Source: an uncultured Veillonella sp. (lineage in GTDB: Bacteria > Bacillota > Negativicutes > Veillonellales > Veillonellaceae). From it: a DNA stretch of 64,000 bases. This document shows, one piece after another, positions 43,941 through 53,423 of this stretch. How positions within the stretch are numbered: the first letter of the stretch is position 1; every line of letters starts with the position of its first letter. Made by a program: the position numbers and the translations under genes. The notes under the pieces are model-generated. The model worked only from the letters and a program-made list of their open reading frames with translations, was not told where the DNA came from and searched no databases. The stretch spans positions 1-64,000 of the forward strand of contig NZ_CAKQFJ010000002.1 of assembly GCF_934230905.1 (NCBI RefSeq), in the 5' to 3' direction.

Positions 43941-44432
43941 TTATTTATTACCATCGATGTTAAAACGTTTTTCTAATTTTATCTTTACATCGTCAGGAAC
44001 AAGTCCATCTAATTTACCACCAAATTTAGCTAACTCACGAATCCCTGTTGAGCTCACAAAAGAATATTTATTATTAGTCATGATAAACACTGTTTCAATA
44101 TCATCATCCAAGTATTTTGCAAATAAAGCACGTTGAAATTCATATTCAAAATCGCTTAGTGCTCTGAGCCCCCGAATGATAATTGTAGCATTCTTGGATT
44201 TAACATATTCATTGAGTAATCCACCAGTACAATCAATCTCTACATTTGGAATATGCTTAACAGCATTGCGTATCATATCAACGCGTTCTTCCATCGTAAA
44301 TAAAGAATTCTTATTAGGATTTGAACTCACAGCAATAATTAACTTGTCAACTAAACGACTACCACGCTCAAATATGTCAACATGACCATTTGTAACAGGA
44401 TCAAAACTTCCTGGGCAAACTCCTATCCGCAA
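43941..44432 (-). CDS. coaD: Phosphopantetheine adenylyltransferase
   Basis: CoaD forms dephospho-CoA. The nucleotidyltransferase fold shows CPGSFDPVTNGH near the N-terminus and the C-terminal YSFVSSTGIRELA (ISSTxVR-type) motif. The family start is M-x-I-x-V-YPGSFDP, which corresponds to a TTG at 44432 here, seven bases after AAAGGAG, giving 163 residues. A GTG at 44450 is possible but overlaps the SD. RsmD ends four bases before, the usual rsmD-coaD pair. Confidence 0.95.
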   Translation of the reverse strand: MRIGVCPGSFDPVTNGHVDIFERGSRLVDKLIIAVSSNPNKNSLFTMEERVDMIRNAVKHIPNVEIDCTGGLLNEYVKSKNATIIIRGLRALSDFEYEFQRALFAKYLDDDIETVFIMTNNKYSFVSSTGIRELAKFGGKLDGLVPDDVKIKLEKRFNIDGNK

Positions 44433-44436
44433 AGGT

Positions 44437-44988
44437 CTAACTCCTTTCACTATGTTTCACAAAATATGAAACAAGGGTGTAACCAAATTTTTGTTCCTTT
44501 ATACATTCCCATTCAGGTGGCATAGAGAAAAACTCATCTTTGTGATGTTCTAATACTAAAACACCATCATCAGCTAATACGTCATATGCCACAACAAAAT
44601 CAATAGTCTCTTGTATAAAGCCATTTTTATAAGGTGGATCAGAAAAAATATAATCAAACTGCTGATTTTCTATAAAATGTTTCAACTGAGAAAGTTTCTT
44701 TGGTACAATTTGAATTCGATTGTCAACACGACAATGTATCGCATTTTCACTAATTAACTTACCAGTTTTAAAATCAACAGCAATTGCTGACTCCGCTCCA
44801 CGACTGAGTGCTTCTATAGCAACAGCTCCAGTACCAGAAAATAAATCTAATACACGAGCACCATATATACCACGATGCGCTAATACATTAAAAATACTTT
44901 CACGAACACGATCCAAAGTAGGACGAGTATCCATTCCTTTCGGAGCCTTGATAGAATGTCCTTTTGCAGTGCCTCCAATAATTCTCAT
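44437..44988 (-). CDS. rsmD: 16S rRNA (guanine(966)-N2)-methyltransferase RsmD
   Basis: The 183-residue protein has MRIIGGTAKGH at the N-terminus, PTLDRVRESIFNVL, SAM motif LDLFSGTGAVAIEA and the catalytic SDPPYKNG, all diagnostic of RsmD, which methylates 16S rRNA during 30S assembly. It heads a short unit with coaD and the coiled-coil gene. Confidence 0.96.
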   Translation of the reverse strand: MRIIGGTAKGHSIKAPKGMDTRPTLDRVRESIFNVLAHRGIYGARVLDLFSGTGAVAIEALSRGAESAIAVDFKTGKLISENAIHCRVDNRIQIVPKKLSQLKHFIENQQFDYIFSDPPYKNGFIQETIDFVVAYDVLADDGVLVLEHHKDEFFSMPPEWECIKEQKFGYTLVSYFVKHSERS

Positions 44989-45015
44989 ACAATCCTCACT
45001 AGATTATACTCATTA

Positions 45016-45044
45016 ATTATAGTATATAAATACGTAAAATAAAA
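45016..45044 (-). promoter_or_regulatory. Promoter of rsmD-coaD
   Basis: TTTTAT (45039-45044) and TATAAT (45016-45021) are spaced by 17 bases on the minus strand, just after the gpsA stop. The -10 is perfect and the -35 poor. A second TATAAT lies ten bases downstream. Confidence 0.5.
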
Positions 45045-45057
45045 GTATCTTTTACAA

Positions 45058-46056
45058 TTATGACACTTCGTTTTTACTACCTCGTCCCATCAACTCTTGC
45101 AACGCTAATTGAGGTGACTTTTCTTCATATAAAACTTCATATAGTGATTGCGTAATAGGCATTTCTACATGATGTTTTATAGCCATATCACGAATAATCG
45201 ATGTTGCAAAAAAACCTTCTACAACCATATTAGTATGATTCATAATATAGTCCATGGTCTTACCAGCTGCTAACTGTTGACCAGCAGCACGATTGCGACT
45301 ATACAAACTCATACAGGTAGCAATTAAATCACCCATACCTGCTAATCCAGCATAAGTCTCTTTTCTTGCACCTAAAGCTAATCCGAATCTAGTCATTTCA
45401 TGTAATCCACGAGTTAATAGCAAGGCCTTACAATTATCACCAAGAGATAATCCATCAACAATACCGGCTGCTAAAGCAATTACATTTTTTGTAGCCCCAG
45501 CTAATTCAACACCAACATAATCATCGCTAGTATATATACGAAATTCCTTACTATGTAATGCTTGTTGCACTTTTTTACCTATCTCCATAGAAGTTGTACC
45601 TACCACAGCAGCAGCAGGTAAATTTCTACCGATTTCCTCGGCATGATTCGGACCAGATAAAACAGTTAAATGACACCCAATAGAATATAATTCTTCTTTC
45701 ATAACTGTTGTCAATAATTTGCCACTTTCCCGTTCTACACCTTTAGAACACAACACATATATTTGATCTTTATGAGCGTATTCTTTTAAATTCTGTAGCG
45801 CTGTACGGACATGAATAGATGGTGTAACAATAAGTATCATATCAGCTTGCTTAACAGATGATTTTAAATCAGAACTAATGATTAGTTCCTCAGGTAATGT
45901 GACACCGGCTAAATATGACTTATTCTCTCTGTACTTGATAAGTTCGTCCTTAAATTCTGAACGTCTGCAATATAAGGTTGTATCATTTCCAGCCACTACA
46001 GATTTAATAGCAAGAGCGGTCCCCCAACTACCAGATCCAATGATGCAAACTTTCAT
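45058..46056 (-). CDS. gpsA: Glycerol-3-phosphate dehydrogenase [NAD(P)+]
   Basis: GpsA supplies sn-glycerol-3-phosphate for phospholipids. The 332-residue protein has the Rossmann motif GSGSWGTALA, SGPNHAEEIG, and the catalytic Lys in GATKNVIALAAG. I choose MKVCIIGSGSWG (46056) with AAAGGAG upstream; the frame is open seven codons further inside plsY. The der-plsY-gpsA order is typical: PlsY acylates the product of GpsA. Confidence 0.96.
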   Translation of the reverse strand: MKVCIIGSGSWGTALAIKSVVAGNDTTLYCRRSEFKDELIKYRENKSYLAGVTLPEELIISSDLKSSVKQADMILIVTPSIHVRTALQNLKEYAHKDQIYVLCSKGVERESGKLLTTVMKEELYSIGCHLTVLSGPNHAEEIGRNLPAAAVVGTTSMEIGKKVQQALHSKEFRIYTSDDYVGVELAGATKNVIALAAGIVDGLSLGDNCKALLLTRGLHEMTRFGLALGARKETYAGLAGMGDLIATCMSLYSRNRAAGQQLAAGKTMDYIMNHTNMVVEGFFATSIIRDMAIKHHVEMPITQSLYEVLYEEKSPQLALQELMGRGSKNEVS

Positions 46057-46057
46057 T

Positions 46058-46672
46058 TTATTCTCCTTTTTTGACACGCTCTACTTTTAATTCTTTGCCC
46101 GCTAGTAAACGAGAAATATTTTCTCGATGACGTATAATAACAAACAATGCAGCTATCGCACCAAATCCTACAAACCACCAGGATTCGCCCATTACATACA
46201 TTAATACAGGAACAAGAGCAGCAGCTATAATAGAACCTAAAGAGACTAATTTAGTAAAATATACAATGACACCCCAAATAGCAAAGCAAATAATTGCAAC
46301 TATTGGAGATAATGCAATGAGTACTCCTAAACCAGTTGCCACTCCACGGCCACCTTTAAACCCAAGAAATAGGGACCAATTATGCCCAATCATGGCTAAA
46401 ATTCCACCTAAAATCATATACATTGGGTTTAAATTTAAAAATAAAAGTACCCCTAATGCACCTTTTAATGCATCACAAAAAAATACCGGAAGAGCAGCCT
46501 TCAAGCCAATAACACGATACGTATTAGTGGCACCTATATTCTTAGATCCATATAGGCGTACATCTGTATTAAAAAATATTTTACCAATAATAAGTCCGCT
46601 AGGGATAGAACCAATTACATAAGCTAATAACGCATATCCTATAATAGGAATAAAATCATTCACAACTTTCAC
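46058..46672 (-). CDS. plsY: Glycerol-3-phosphate acyltransferase PlsY
   Basis: An inner-membrane enzyme using acyl-phosphate to acylate glycerol-3-phosphate. The 204-residue protein has about five to seven membrane segments with the conserved loops GSIPSGLIIGK, GSKNIGATNTYR and GGRGVATGLG. It is one base from gpsA. The C-terminal tail is basic. Confidence 0.95.
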   Translation of the reverse strand: MKVVNDFIPIIGYALLAYVIGSIPSGLIIGKIFFNTDVRLYGSKNIGATNTYRVIGLKAALPVFFCDALKGALGVLLFLNLNPMYMILGGILAMIGHNWSLFLGFKGGRGVATGLGVLIALSPIVAIICFAIWGVIVYFTKLVSLGSIIAAALVPVLMYVMGESWWFVGFGAIAALFVIIRHRENISRLLAGKELKVERVKKGE

Positions 46673-46690
46673 CCTTCCCCTTTGTTCTTA

Positions 46691-48025
46691 TTATTCTTCA
46701 TCTTCTCGTTTTTTACCGCGAAGAATTAATCGAATTGGAGTACCTTCGAAGCCAAAACTTTCACGCAAGCGATTTTCTAAAAAGCGCATATACGAAAAAT
46801 GAATTAATTCTGGTTCATTTACAAAGAGAATAAATGTTGGCGGTTTAACACTAGCTTGTGTCATATAGTAAATCTTAGGAATTCTACCATTACGAGATGG
46901 AACAGGATTTACAGTTTGAGCATCTTGTAATAACTGATTTAATGTACCAGTAGAAACACGACGATATTGTTGTTCGGATACAAACTTAAGCATATCTGCT
47001 AAACGATGAATACGTTGCTTTGTCAATGCAGAAGCAAATAAAATTGGTGCAAATTGCAAGAATCCCAATTCGTCGTAAATATCTTCTGTATATCTCAATG
47101 TAGTTTTATCATCTTTTTCTACAAGATCCCATTTATTGACTACAATAATAACACCTTTTCCGGCTTCATAAGCATATCCGGCAATCTTTTTATCTTGTTC
47201 AGTAACACCATCAACACCATCTAAAACAAGAACTACAATATCTGATCGATCAACGGAACGAAGGGATCGAACAATACTATATCGTTCAACAGCTTCGTCA
47301 ATTTTAGATTTACGTCTCATACCTGCTGTATCAATAAGCACAAATTTTTGATCACCATGTGTCCAATGTGTATCAATAGAATCACGAGTTGTACCAGCTA
47401 CATCAGAAACAATCACGCGATCTTGCCCTAGCAAAGCATTGGTCAAAGAAGATTTACCTACATTAGGACGACCAATAATAGCCACATGAATAGTTTCTTC
47501 TTCATCTATATTGGTTCCTACAGGTGGAAAATGTTTTACAGTATCATCTAATAAATCACCTAAGTTCATTAAATTCTTTGCAGAGATGCCAATAGGATCA
47601 CCAAGGCCTAAATTATAAAACTCATAAATATTAGGTTCTTGATTTACACTGTCAATTTTATTAACAACCAAAACTACTGGTTTACCACTAGTACGTAAAA
47701 TATTAGCTACTTCTTCATCAGCTGGAACAATACCTTGCTTACCATCAACTACAAATAAAATTACATCAGCTTCTTCAATAGCTAGTTCCGCTTGTAGACG
47801 CATCATTTTAGGAATAACATGACTATTCTCAGTTACAAACTCAATGCCACCCGTATCAATCATTGTAAATTCTCGATTTAACCATTCAGCGTCAAAGTAA
47901 ATTCTATCTCGTGTAACACCCGGTATATCCTCTACAATAGAAATTCGTTTATTAACAATGGCATTAAATAATGTAGATTTACCTACATTTGGACGACCTA
48001 CTACGGCCACTAATGGTTTTGCCAT
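46691..48025 (-). CDS. der: Ribosome biogenesis GTPase Der (EngA)
   Basis: Der assists 50S assembly and has two tandem G domains: GRPNVGKST (10-18) with DTGG and NKID, and a second GRPNVGKSS near 185 with DTAG and NKWD, then a KH-like domain. The protein has 444 residues. I choose MAKPLVAVVGRPN (48025), preceded by AGAGGTG; eleven codons upstream are open without an SD. It has its own promoter right after the ispH-rpsA terminator. Confidence 0.96.
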   Translation of the reverse strand: MAKPLVAVVGRPNVGKSTLFNAIVNKRISIVEDIPGVTRDRIYFDAEWLNREFTMIDTGGIEFVTENSHVIPKMMRLQAELAIEEADVILFVVDGKQGIVPADEEVANILRTSGKPVVLVVNKIDSVNQEPNIYEFYNLGLGDPIGISAKNLMNLGDLLDDTVKHFPPVGTNIDEEETIHVAIIGRPNVGKSSLTNALLGQDRVIVSDVAGTTRDSIDTHWTHGDQKFVLIDTAGMRRKSKIDEAVERYSIVRSLRSVDRSDIVVLVLDGVDGVTEQDKKIAGYAYEAGKGVIIVVNKWDLVEKDDKTTLRYTEDIYDELGFLQFAPILFASALTKQRIHRLADMLKFVSEQQYRRVSTGTLNQLLQDAQTVNPVPSRNGRIPKIYYMTQASVKPPTFILFVNEPELIHFSYMRFLENRLRESFGFEGTPIRLILRGKKREDEE

Positions 48026-48061
48026 ACTTTCACCTCTTTTATAATTTATATACATCACTTC

Positions 48062-48091
48062 ATTTTATCATATTAAAGGGATTGTACGCAA
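48062..48091 (-). promoter_or_regulatory. Promoter of der-plsY-gpsA, overlapping the upstream terminator tail
   Basis: TTGCGT (48086-48091) and TAAAAT (48062-48067) are spaced by 18 bases on the minus strand. The TTG of the -35 directly continues the T-run of the ispH-rpsA terminator. Confidence 0.6.
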
Positions 48092-48123
48092 AAAGGCTAA
48101 TCAAGGAAAACCTTGATTAGCCT
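48090..48123 (-). terminator. Rho-independent terminator after ispH-rpsA
   Basis: A perfect 13-bp stem beginning AGGCTAATCAAGG on the minus strand (48111-48123 with 48094-48106), loop TTTT, is followed by TTTTTG. It closes the scpA-to-ispH operon. Confidence 0.88.
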
Positions 48124-48140
48124 CACTAAAAGATTCTGAA

Positions 48141-50039
48141 TTATTCAGCGTCTTCTTCTGTTTCTTTTGCTTCCATCAACTCAGTCAAAGCCAAGCCCAA
48201 TTTCTTTTCATCTTTGTTAAGAGAAATGATTTTAACTTCAACTTCTTGACCACGGTTCAAGTAATCTTCAACTTTCGCATTACGTTGTTTTGTAATTTGA
48301 GAGATGTGAAGTAAACCTTGAATATCATCGTTAACAGCTACAAATGCACCGTAAGCTACCAAACGAACAACTTTACCAGTGATTACATCACCAACATGTA
48401 AAGTTTCTTCAGCAACATCCCATGGGCTCTTAGTTAAAGCTTTCAAGGACAAGGATAATTTGTTGCTTTCAGGGTCGAAGGATTGTAATTTAACTTCGAT
48501 TTCTTGGCCAACGGAAAGAACATCTTCCACTTTTTTAATTTTTTGCCAAGAAATGTCGGAAATATGAAGTAAACCTTCGATACCACCGATATCTACGAAT
48601 GCACCATAAGGCATGATTTTACGAACGATACCTTTATAGTTTTCACCAACGTTGATATTTTTCAATGCTTCAGCTAATTTTGCTTGACGTTCCACTTCAA
48701 GTACTGCACGACGAGAAAGAACCAAACGGTTTTTCTTTTCATCGATTTCAAGAACTTTTGCTTCGAATTCAGTACCAACCAAGTTGTCCAAAGATTTTAC
48801 GAAATGCACATCACCTTGGGACAATGGAATGAAACCACGAAGGGATTTTACTGTTACCACCAAGCCAGCTGGGATAGCATCGATACCTTTACATACGATA
48901 GGTTCGTCTTTTTCTTGAGCTTCGATAACATATTGCCAATCTTCATCTTTAGCCAAACGAGTCATGGAAAGATAAATAGGATTATCTTCTTTGATGTGGT
49001 TCATGATAACTGCTTTAATTTCATCACCATTTTTCAACACATCTTTGGCAGAGTTTGGTGCTGGATAAGAAATTTCAGTTCTATTCAAAATTGCTTCAGT
49101 TTTGTAGCCAAAAGATACCCATGCGCGTTCATCTTCAACTTGTACTACTTGACCTTCTACAACGTTTCCTTTCTTAAATTCTTCTTGACCTTCTGCTGCT
49201 AATAATTCTGCAAAATCTTTCATTGTCTCAATGACCTCCTTAATAATCCAGTCGGGAGTCGATGCTCCTGCTGTTACTCCTACCGTCTGTACTCGGTTAA
49301 ACCATTCCAGTTGTAATTCAGTAGAAGTTTCAATGTGATATGTTGTACATCCAACGTCTCGACAAACCTCTGCCAATCGGTTCGTATTACCGCTGTTCTT
49401 ACCACCTATCACAATCATAAGATCTACGTTACGAGCTAATTCAACGGCAGAATTTTGACGTTCCTGAGTTGCATTGCATATCGTTTTGAAAATCTTAAGA
49501 TTTTTAGATTTTTTCTCTAATATCTCTATTATACTGTTAAATTTAAATTGTGAAAAGGTCGTTTGAACAACTACGCCCATTTTTTCAACAACTTGTAGAT
49601 TTCTGGCGGATTCTTCATCTTCTATGATTATTCCTTTGTTATTTGCCCACAAATTGATGCTTTTAACCTCAGGATGGTTCTTTTCGCCTAATATGATTAG
49701 TGTCATACCATCTTCGATAACAGATTTCGCATCTTGTTGAGCTTTTTTTACATGTGGACAAGTGGCATCCAAGATGTTTAAGCCTTTCTCTTCAGCTTCT
49801 TCGTAAATTGCAGGACCCACACCATGAGATCGAATAATCATAGTTCCTTCATCAATATCCGATACCTCTTGAATCGGGCTGACCCCCTTACTTTCTAAAC
49901 GACCAACTACTTGTGGGTTATGAATAATAGGGCCCAGTGTATAGCTTTTATTATTACTATCAGCAGCTTCATTGGCCATTTCAACAGCTCGTTTTACACC
50001 ATAGCAAAAACCATGATTTTCAGCCAAAATTATTTCCAT
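48141..50039 (-). CDS. ispH: IspH (HMBPP reductase) fused to four S1 RNA-binding domains
   Basis: A 632-residue bifunctional protein. Residues 1 to about 275 are IspH, the last MEP-pathway enzyme, with cluster ligands Cys12 (GFCYGVKRA), Cys94 (DATCPHV) and Cys188 (ICNATQERQ). Residues about 290-625 hold four S1 domains: the last two are canonical (GAFVDIGGIEGLLHIS, GAFVAVNDDIQGLLHIS), while the first two resemble the ribosome-binding repeats of protein S1. Such IspH-S1 fusions are known in Clostridia and Negativicutes and may serve as the S1 protein. No frameshift separates the parts. It overlaps plsC by ten bases. Confidence 0.96.
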   Translation of the reverse strand: MEIILAENHGFCYGVKRAVEMANEAADSNNKSYTLGPIIHNPQVVGRLESKGVSPIQEVSDIDEGTMIIRSHGVGPAIYEEAEEKGLNILDATCPHVKKAQQDAKSVIEDGMTLIILGEKNHPEVKSINLWANNKGIIIEDEESARNLQVVEKMGVVVQTTFSQFKFNSIIEILEKKSKNLKIFKTICNATQERQNSAVELARNVDLMIVIGGKNSGNTNRLAEVCRDVGCTTYHIETSTELQLEWFNRVQTVGVTAGASTPDWIIKEVIETMKDFAELLAAEGQEEFKKGNVVEGQVVQVEDERAWVSFGYKTEAILNRTEISYPAPNSAKDVLKNGDEIKAVIMNHIKEDNPIYLSMTRLAKDEDWQYVIEAQEKDEPIVCKGIDAIPAGLVVTVKSLRGFIPLSQGDVHFVKSLDNLVGTEFEAKVLEIDEKKNRLVLSRRAVLEVERQAKLAEALKNINVGENYKGIVRKIMPYGAFVDIGGIEGLLHISDISWQKIKKVEDVLSVGQEIEVKLQSFDPESNKLSLSLKALTKSPWDVAEETLHVGDVITGKVVRLVAYGAFVAVNDDIQGLLHISQITKQRNAKVEDYLNRGQEVEVKIISLNKDEKKLGLALTELMEAKETEEDAE

Positions 50040-50650
50040 AACGTCTCCTCTATACGATTTTCATGATAGGAATCAATCATGCGTTGAATTTCACCCTTTA
50101 CGCGATCATTAACCTCTTTAATAGCCTCAGGTGTCGGTTTAGCTTTACTAACTGGTACCTGTTTACCAATGATACAAGCAACTTGGTTTCTCTTCATATT
50201 ATGAGAGCCGATAATGGCAACTGGGGTAATACCAATTCCTGTACGCAATGCAATGGATGCAGCCCCATCGTGAAAGCGTCCTAATTTACCATTTTTTTGA
50301 CGATTACCTTCTGCAAAAATCCCTAATACTTTATTATTCTTTAACAATCCCAAAGCATGACGAATTGCTATCTTATCTATAGCTCCACGGTTTAAAGGAA
50401 ATGCACCAAGCCACGTACAGAAAAATCTTGAAATTGGATTTACAAACAATTCCTGTTTTGCCATGAAATGAACGTGCCGTGGCAACGAATAACCCGCTAT
50501 ACAAGGATCATTATTACTTAAATGATTTGGTACTACGATAACAGGTCCATCCATCGGAAAATTATCGCGTCCATATACCTTTAATCCATAGCCAACCTTA
50601 TAGCGCAACCAAAAGGCTGTGCGCCAAAGCCATGTAGAAAATTTGTTCAT
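50030..50650 (-). CDS. plsC: 1-acyl-sn-glycerol-3-phosphate acyltransferase PlsC
   Basis: PlsC makes phosphatidic acid. The 206-residue protein has the acyltransferase motifs NHLSNND (His43, Asp48), the FPLNRG block and FAEGNR near 115, and one hydrophobic N-terminal segment. It is one base after cmk; the cmk-plsC-ispH order is conserved in Firmicutes. Confidence 0.94.
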   Translation of the reverse strand: MNKFSTWLWRTAFWLRYKVGYGLKVYGRDNFPMDGPVIVVPNHLSNNDPCIAGYSLPRHVHFMAKQELFVNPISRFFCTWLGAFPLNRGAIDKIAIRHALGLLKNNKVLGIFAEGNRQKNGKLGRFHDGAASIALRTGIGITPVAIIGSHNMKRNQVACIIGKQVPVSKAKPTPEAIKEVNDRVKGEIQRMIDSYHENRIEETLWK

Positions 50651-50651
50651 T

Positions 50652-51326
50652 TTAAATTCGCTCCTGTACTAGATGTAATATATGTTCCACAGTTTCATCA
50701 AATGTCATATCACTAGAATCAACCAATACAGCATCTTCTACTTGAATCAATGGTGATTCTTTGCGGTTCTTATCCATATCATCACGTTGCATAACGCTAT
50801 CTTTAATATCTTCTAGCGTTTGCTCATTAGATGTACCTTTTACTTCTAAATAGCGACGCATAGCACGAGCTTCAACAGAAGCTGTTAAATAAATTTTGAG
50901 CTCTGCATTAGGCAATACAACAGAAGCAATATCACGGCCATCTAGTATAACACCACCGGCCTCAGCCATAATCCGTTGTCGTTCAACTAAATATTGACGT
51001 ACCCCTTTATAAGAAGCCACTATAGAAACAGCATTGTTCACTTGTGGCGTTCTGATAAAGTCAGTTACATCTCTTCCAGCAATAAAAACCTTACACAAAT
51101 CATCACTTGCCTCCATAGTCAGGTCTAATTCCGGTAATAATGCTTCCACTGCCTTTTGATTATTTACATCAATATGATTATACAATACAGCCCATGTAAC
51201 AGAACGGTACATAGCGCCTGTATCAATGTATAAATAACCAAGCTTCTTTGCTACTATTTTAGAAATAGACGATTTTCCAGCGCCTGCTGGGCCATCTACA
51301 GCGACGGCAATTTTATGTGTATTCAT
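50652..51326 (-). CDS. cmk: Cytidylate kinase
   Basis: Phosphorylates CMP and dCMP. The 224-residue protein shows the P-loop DGPAGAGKSS, the IDTGAMYRSVTW substrate region and DGRDIASVVLPNA. I prefer MNTHKIAVAVDG (51326), with AGGGA upstream; a start seven codons earlier lacks an SD. A 70-base gap separates it from the flavoprotein upstream. Confidence 0.96.
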   Translation of the reverse strand: MNTHKIAVAVDGPAGAGKSSISKIVAKKLGYLYIDTGAMYRSVTWAVLYNHIDVNNQKAVEALLPELDLTMEASDDLCKVFIAGRDVTDFIRTPQVNNAVSIVASYKGVRQYLVERQRIMAEAGGVILDGRDIASVVLPNAELKIYLTASVEARAMRRYLEVKGTSNEQTLEDIKDSVMQRDDMDKNRKESPLIQVEDAVLVDSSDMTFDETVEHILHLVQERI

Positions 51327-51396
51327 AATTCCCTGTATCACTTTCATAAAATTTATTTAATTATACTATTCAATCATACAGCGTTACATGACCTTA

Positions 51397-52647
51397 TTAA
51401 AACGCTTCAGGGTGAGTGATATGCATAGCCGCTACATATCCAGTGGAAAAAGCAGCTTGTAAATTATACCCACCTGTAAAGGCATCAATATCTAATACTT
51501 CACCAGCACCATATAAGCCTTCTACTAACTTAGATTCCATTGTTTTAGGATTAAACTCTTTAAGAGAGATGCCACCAGCTGTAACAATAGCCTCTTCTAC
51601 AGGACGCAAACCTTTCACTGTTAAAGGCATGTGTTGCAACATATAACCAAGTTGTTGACGTTCTTCCTTTGAAATCTGATTAATAGGTTTTTGAGGGGCA
51701 ATACCGGCCAATTCAATAATCAATGGAATCAATCGACTTGGTAACAAATCTTTCATACCGTTAAGTAATTGTTTTTTAGAATAAAGGTCAAAATCTTTTT
51801 GTAATCGCTTATCTAATGTCTCTGGAGACAATGCGGGTTTTAAATTGATATCTAAACCTATAACACCGATATTTTTCTTCCGCATTAACTTACCCACCGT
51901 ATGACTAAGTGACAAGACGATAGGCCCTGTAATGCCAAAATGGGTAAACATCATTTCCCCAAACATTTTTGCTTGTACCTTATTTTTAGCTACTACAGAT
52001 AATTCAACATTCCGTAGGCTAAGCCCCATTAGATCTTTTACCCACGATTCTTCTGTTACAATCGGTACCAAAGAAGGTCGAATGTCAGTAATCTTATGTC
52101 CTACTTCAGCTGCCAGTATATATCCATCACCAGTAGAACCAGTAGCTGGATATGACTTACCTCCTGTAGCAATGACCACGGCATTAGCGTGATAGGTTTC
52201 TTTATCAGTCACAACACCAGTAACAACACCGTCAGCAACCAAAATTTTCTTAACTGGTTCCTCAAGATGAACATCTACACCGTAGTGTTTCATAAGCTTC
52301 ATAAAAGTATTTCGTACATCTAATGCAGAATCTGAAGCAGGAAATACACGACCGCCTCGCTCTACTTTCGTTTCTAAACCAGCATCATGTAATAACTGTA
52401 ACAAATCTTCATTTGTAAAGCGCTCATAAGCACCATATAAAAACTTACCATTACCAGGAGTGTTTTTTATAAATTCAGACATATTTGAAGCGTTCGTAAT
52501 ATTACAACGCCCCTTGCCTGTAATACCCATTTTCTTACCTACGAAGTTCATTTTTTCTAAAAGCGTTACCTTCGCTCCTTCTCTCCCTGCGATGACAGCT
52601 GCCATCAGACCTGCTGCGCCACCACCGATAACTACGACGCGCTTCAT
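51397..52647 (-). CDS. HI0933-family NAD(P)/FAD-dependent oxidoreductase
   Basis: A 416-residue flavoprotein with the FAD motif GGGAAGL (8-14), GKGRCNITN, and the C-terminal GYNLQAAFSTGY typical of the HI0933/BaiN family. Its members are abundant and mostly uncharacterised; some reduce steroid intermediates. The true substrate is unknown. The position between rluB (four-base overlap) and cmk is seen in many Firmicutes. Confidence 0.88.
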   Translation of the reverse strand: MKRVVVIGGGAAGLMAAVIAGREGAKVTLLEKMNFVGKKMGITGKGRCNITNASNMSEFIKNTPGNGKFLYGAYERFTNEDLLQLLHDAGLETKVERGGRVFPASDSALDVRNTFMKLMKHYGVDVHLEEPVKKILVADGVVTGVVTDKETYHANAVVIATGGKSYPATGSTGDGYILAAEVGHKITDIRPSLVPIVTEESWVKDLMGLSLRNVELSVVAKNKVQAKMFGEMMFTHFGITGPIVLSLSHTVGKLMRKKNIGVIGLDINLKPALSPETLDKRLQKDFDLYSKKQLLNGMKDLLPSRLIPLIIELAGIAPQKPINQISKEERQQLGYMLQHMPLTVKGLRPVEEAIVTAGGISLKEFNPKTMESKLVEGLYGAGEVLDIDAFTGGYNLQAAFSTGYVAAMHITHPEAF

Positions 52648-53369
52648 TTAGAAGCTCCTAGCCCTTTAAGAGAATTTATTTCTCGCTGTGTTAATTGACG
52701 AACACCACCGCGCTTAACACCACTTAAGGTTAGTCCAGCATACGCAATACGTTTTAAATTATGAATTCGGTATCCAAAATGTTCAAACATACGACGTACT
52801 TGTCGATTACGGCCTTCATGAATAGTAATTTCCACTTCGTGAACTCCATTATGATCATCAAAGCCTAAATCTACGAGTGTAGCAGGGGCCGTCACTCCAT
52901 CTTCAAGAGGTACACCATTAGCGATAACCTGTAAATCTGCATCATTTACACGTCCCTTAATACGGACTTCATACGTTTTTTCAACGCCTTTAGATGGATG
53001 TGTAAGATTCTGAGCTAATTCTCCATCATTTGTTAAAAGTAATAAACCTTCTGTATGTAAATCAAGTCGTCCAATAGGATAAATACGTCGTTTTTCATTT
53101 TTAATATAATTCATTACAGTTTCCCGCCCTTGTGGATCTGTAACAGATGTAATGACACCTTTCGGTTTATTCATTAAATAATAGACAGGTTTCTCAACAG
53201 ATAATAATTGACCTTCTACCATGACCTTATCTTTCATAGGATCTACCTTGATACCTAATTCTGTCACTTTACAACCATTGACACGTACCTTACCTGACGT
53301 GATTAATTCTTCCGCCTTACGACGAGATGCCACACCACAGCTGGCAATAAATTTTTGTAATCGTTCCAT
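52644..53369 (-). CDS. rluB: 23S rRNA pseudouridine synthase RluB type
   Basis: An N-terminal S4 domain (1-60, LQKFIASCGVASRRKAEELI) precedes the pseudouridine synthase core with the catalytic Asp103 in GRLDLHTEGLLLLTNDG. The 241-residue protein belongs to the RluB/RsuA group; next to scpAB, the RluB assignment (23S U2605) is the usual one. I choose MERLQKFIASCG (53369), with AAAGGAT upstream; the longer frame to 53417 has no SD. Confidence 0.94.
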   Translation of the reverse strand: MERLQKFIASCGVASRRKAEELITSGKVRVNGCKVTELGIKVDPMKDKVMVEGQLLSVEKPVYYLMNKPKGVITSVTDPQGRETVMNYIKNEKRRIYPIGRLDLHTEGLLLLTNDGELAQNLTHPSKGVEKTYEVRIKGRVNDADLQVIANGVPLEDGVTAPATLVDLGFDDHNGVHEVEITIHEGRNRQVRRMFEHFGYRIHNLKRIAYAGLTLSGVKRGGVRQLTQREINSLKGLGASK

Positions 53370-53423
53370 TATATATCCTTTTCTATATATTCTCTTACCT
53401 ATTTTGTAAGGAGGCAATATTGT

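Noticed and set aside
48684..49202. A 172-residue plus-strand open frame opposite ispH-rpsA
   Set aside because: It lies entirely antisense to well-conserved S1 coding sequence, is rich in Phe/Ile/Ser as such shadows are, and has no SD or neighbours.
48141..50039. Two genes (ispH and rpsA) rather than one fusion
   Set aside because: The frame is continuous with no stop, and no internal start with an SD was needed; fusions of this type are known in related bacteria.
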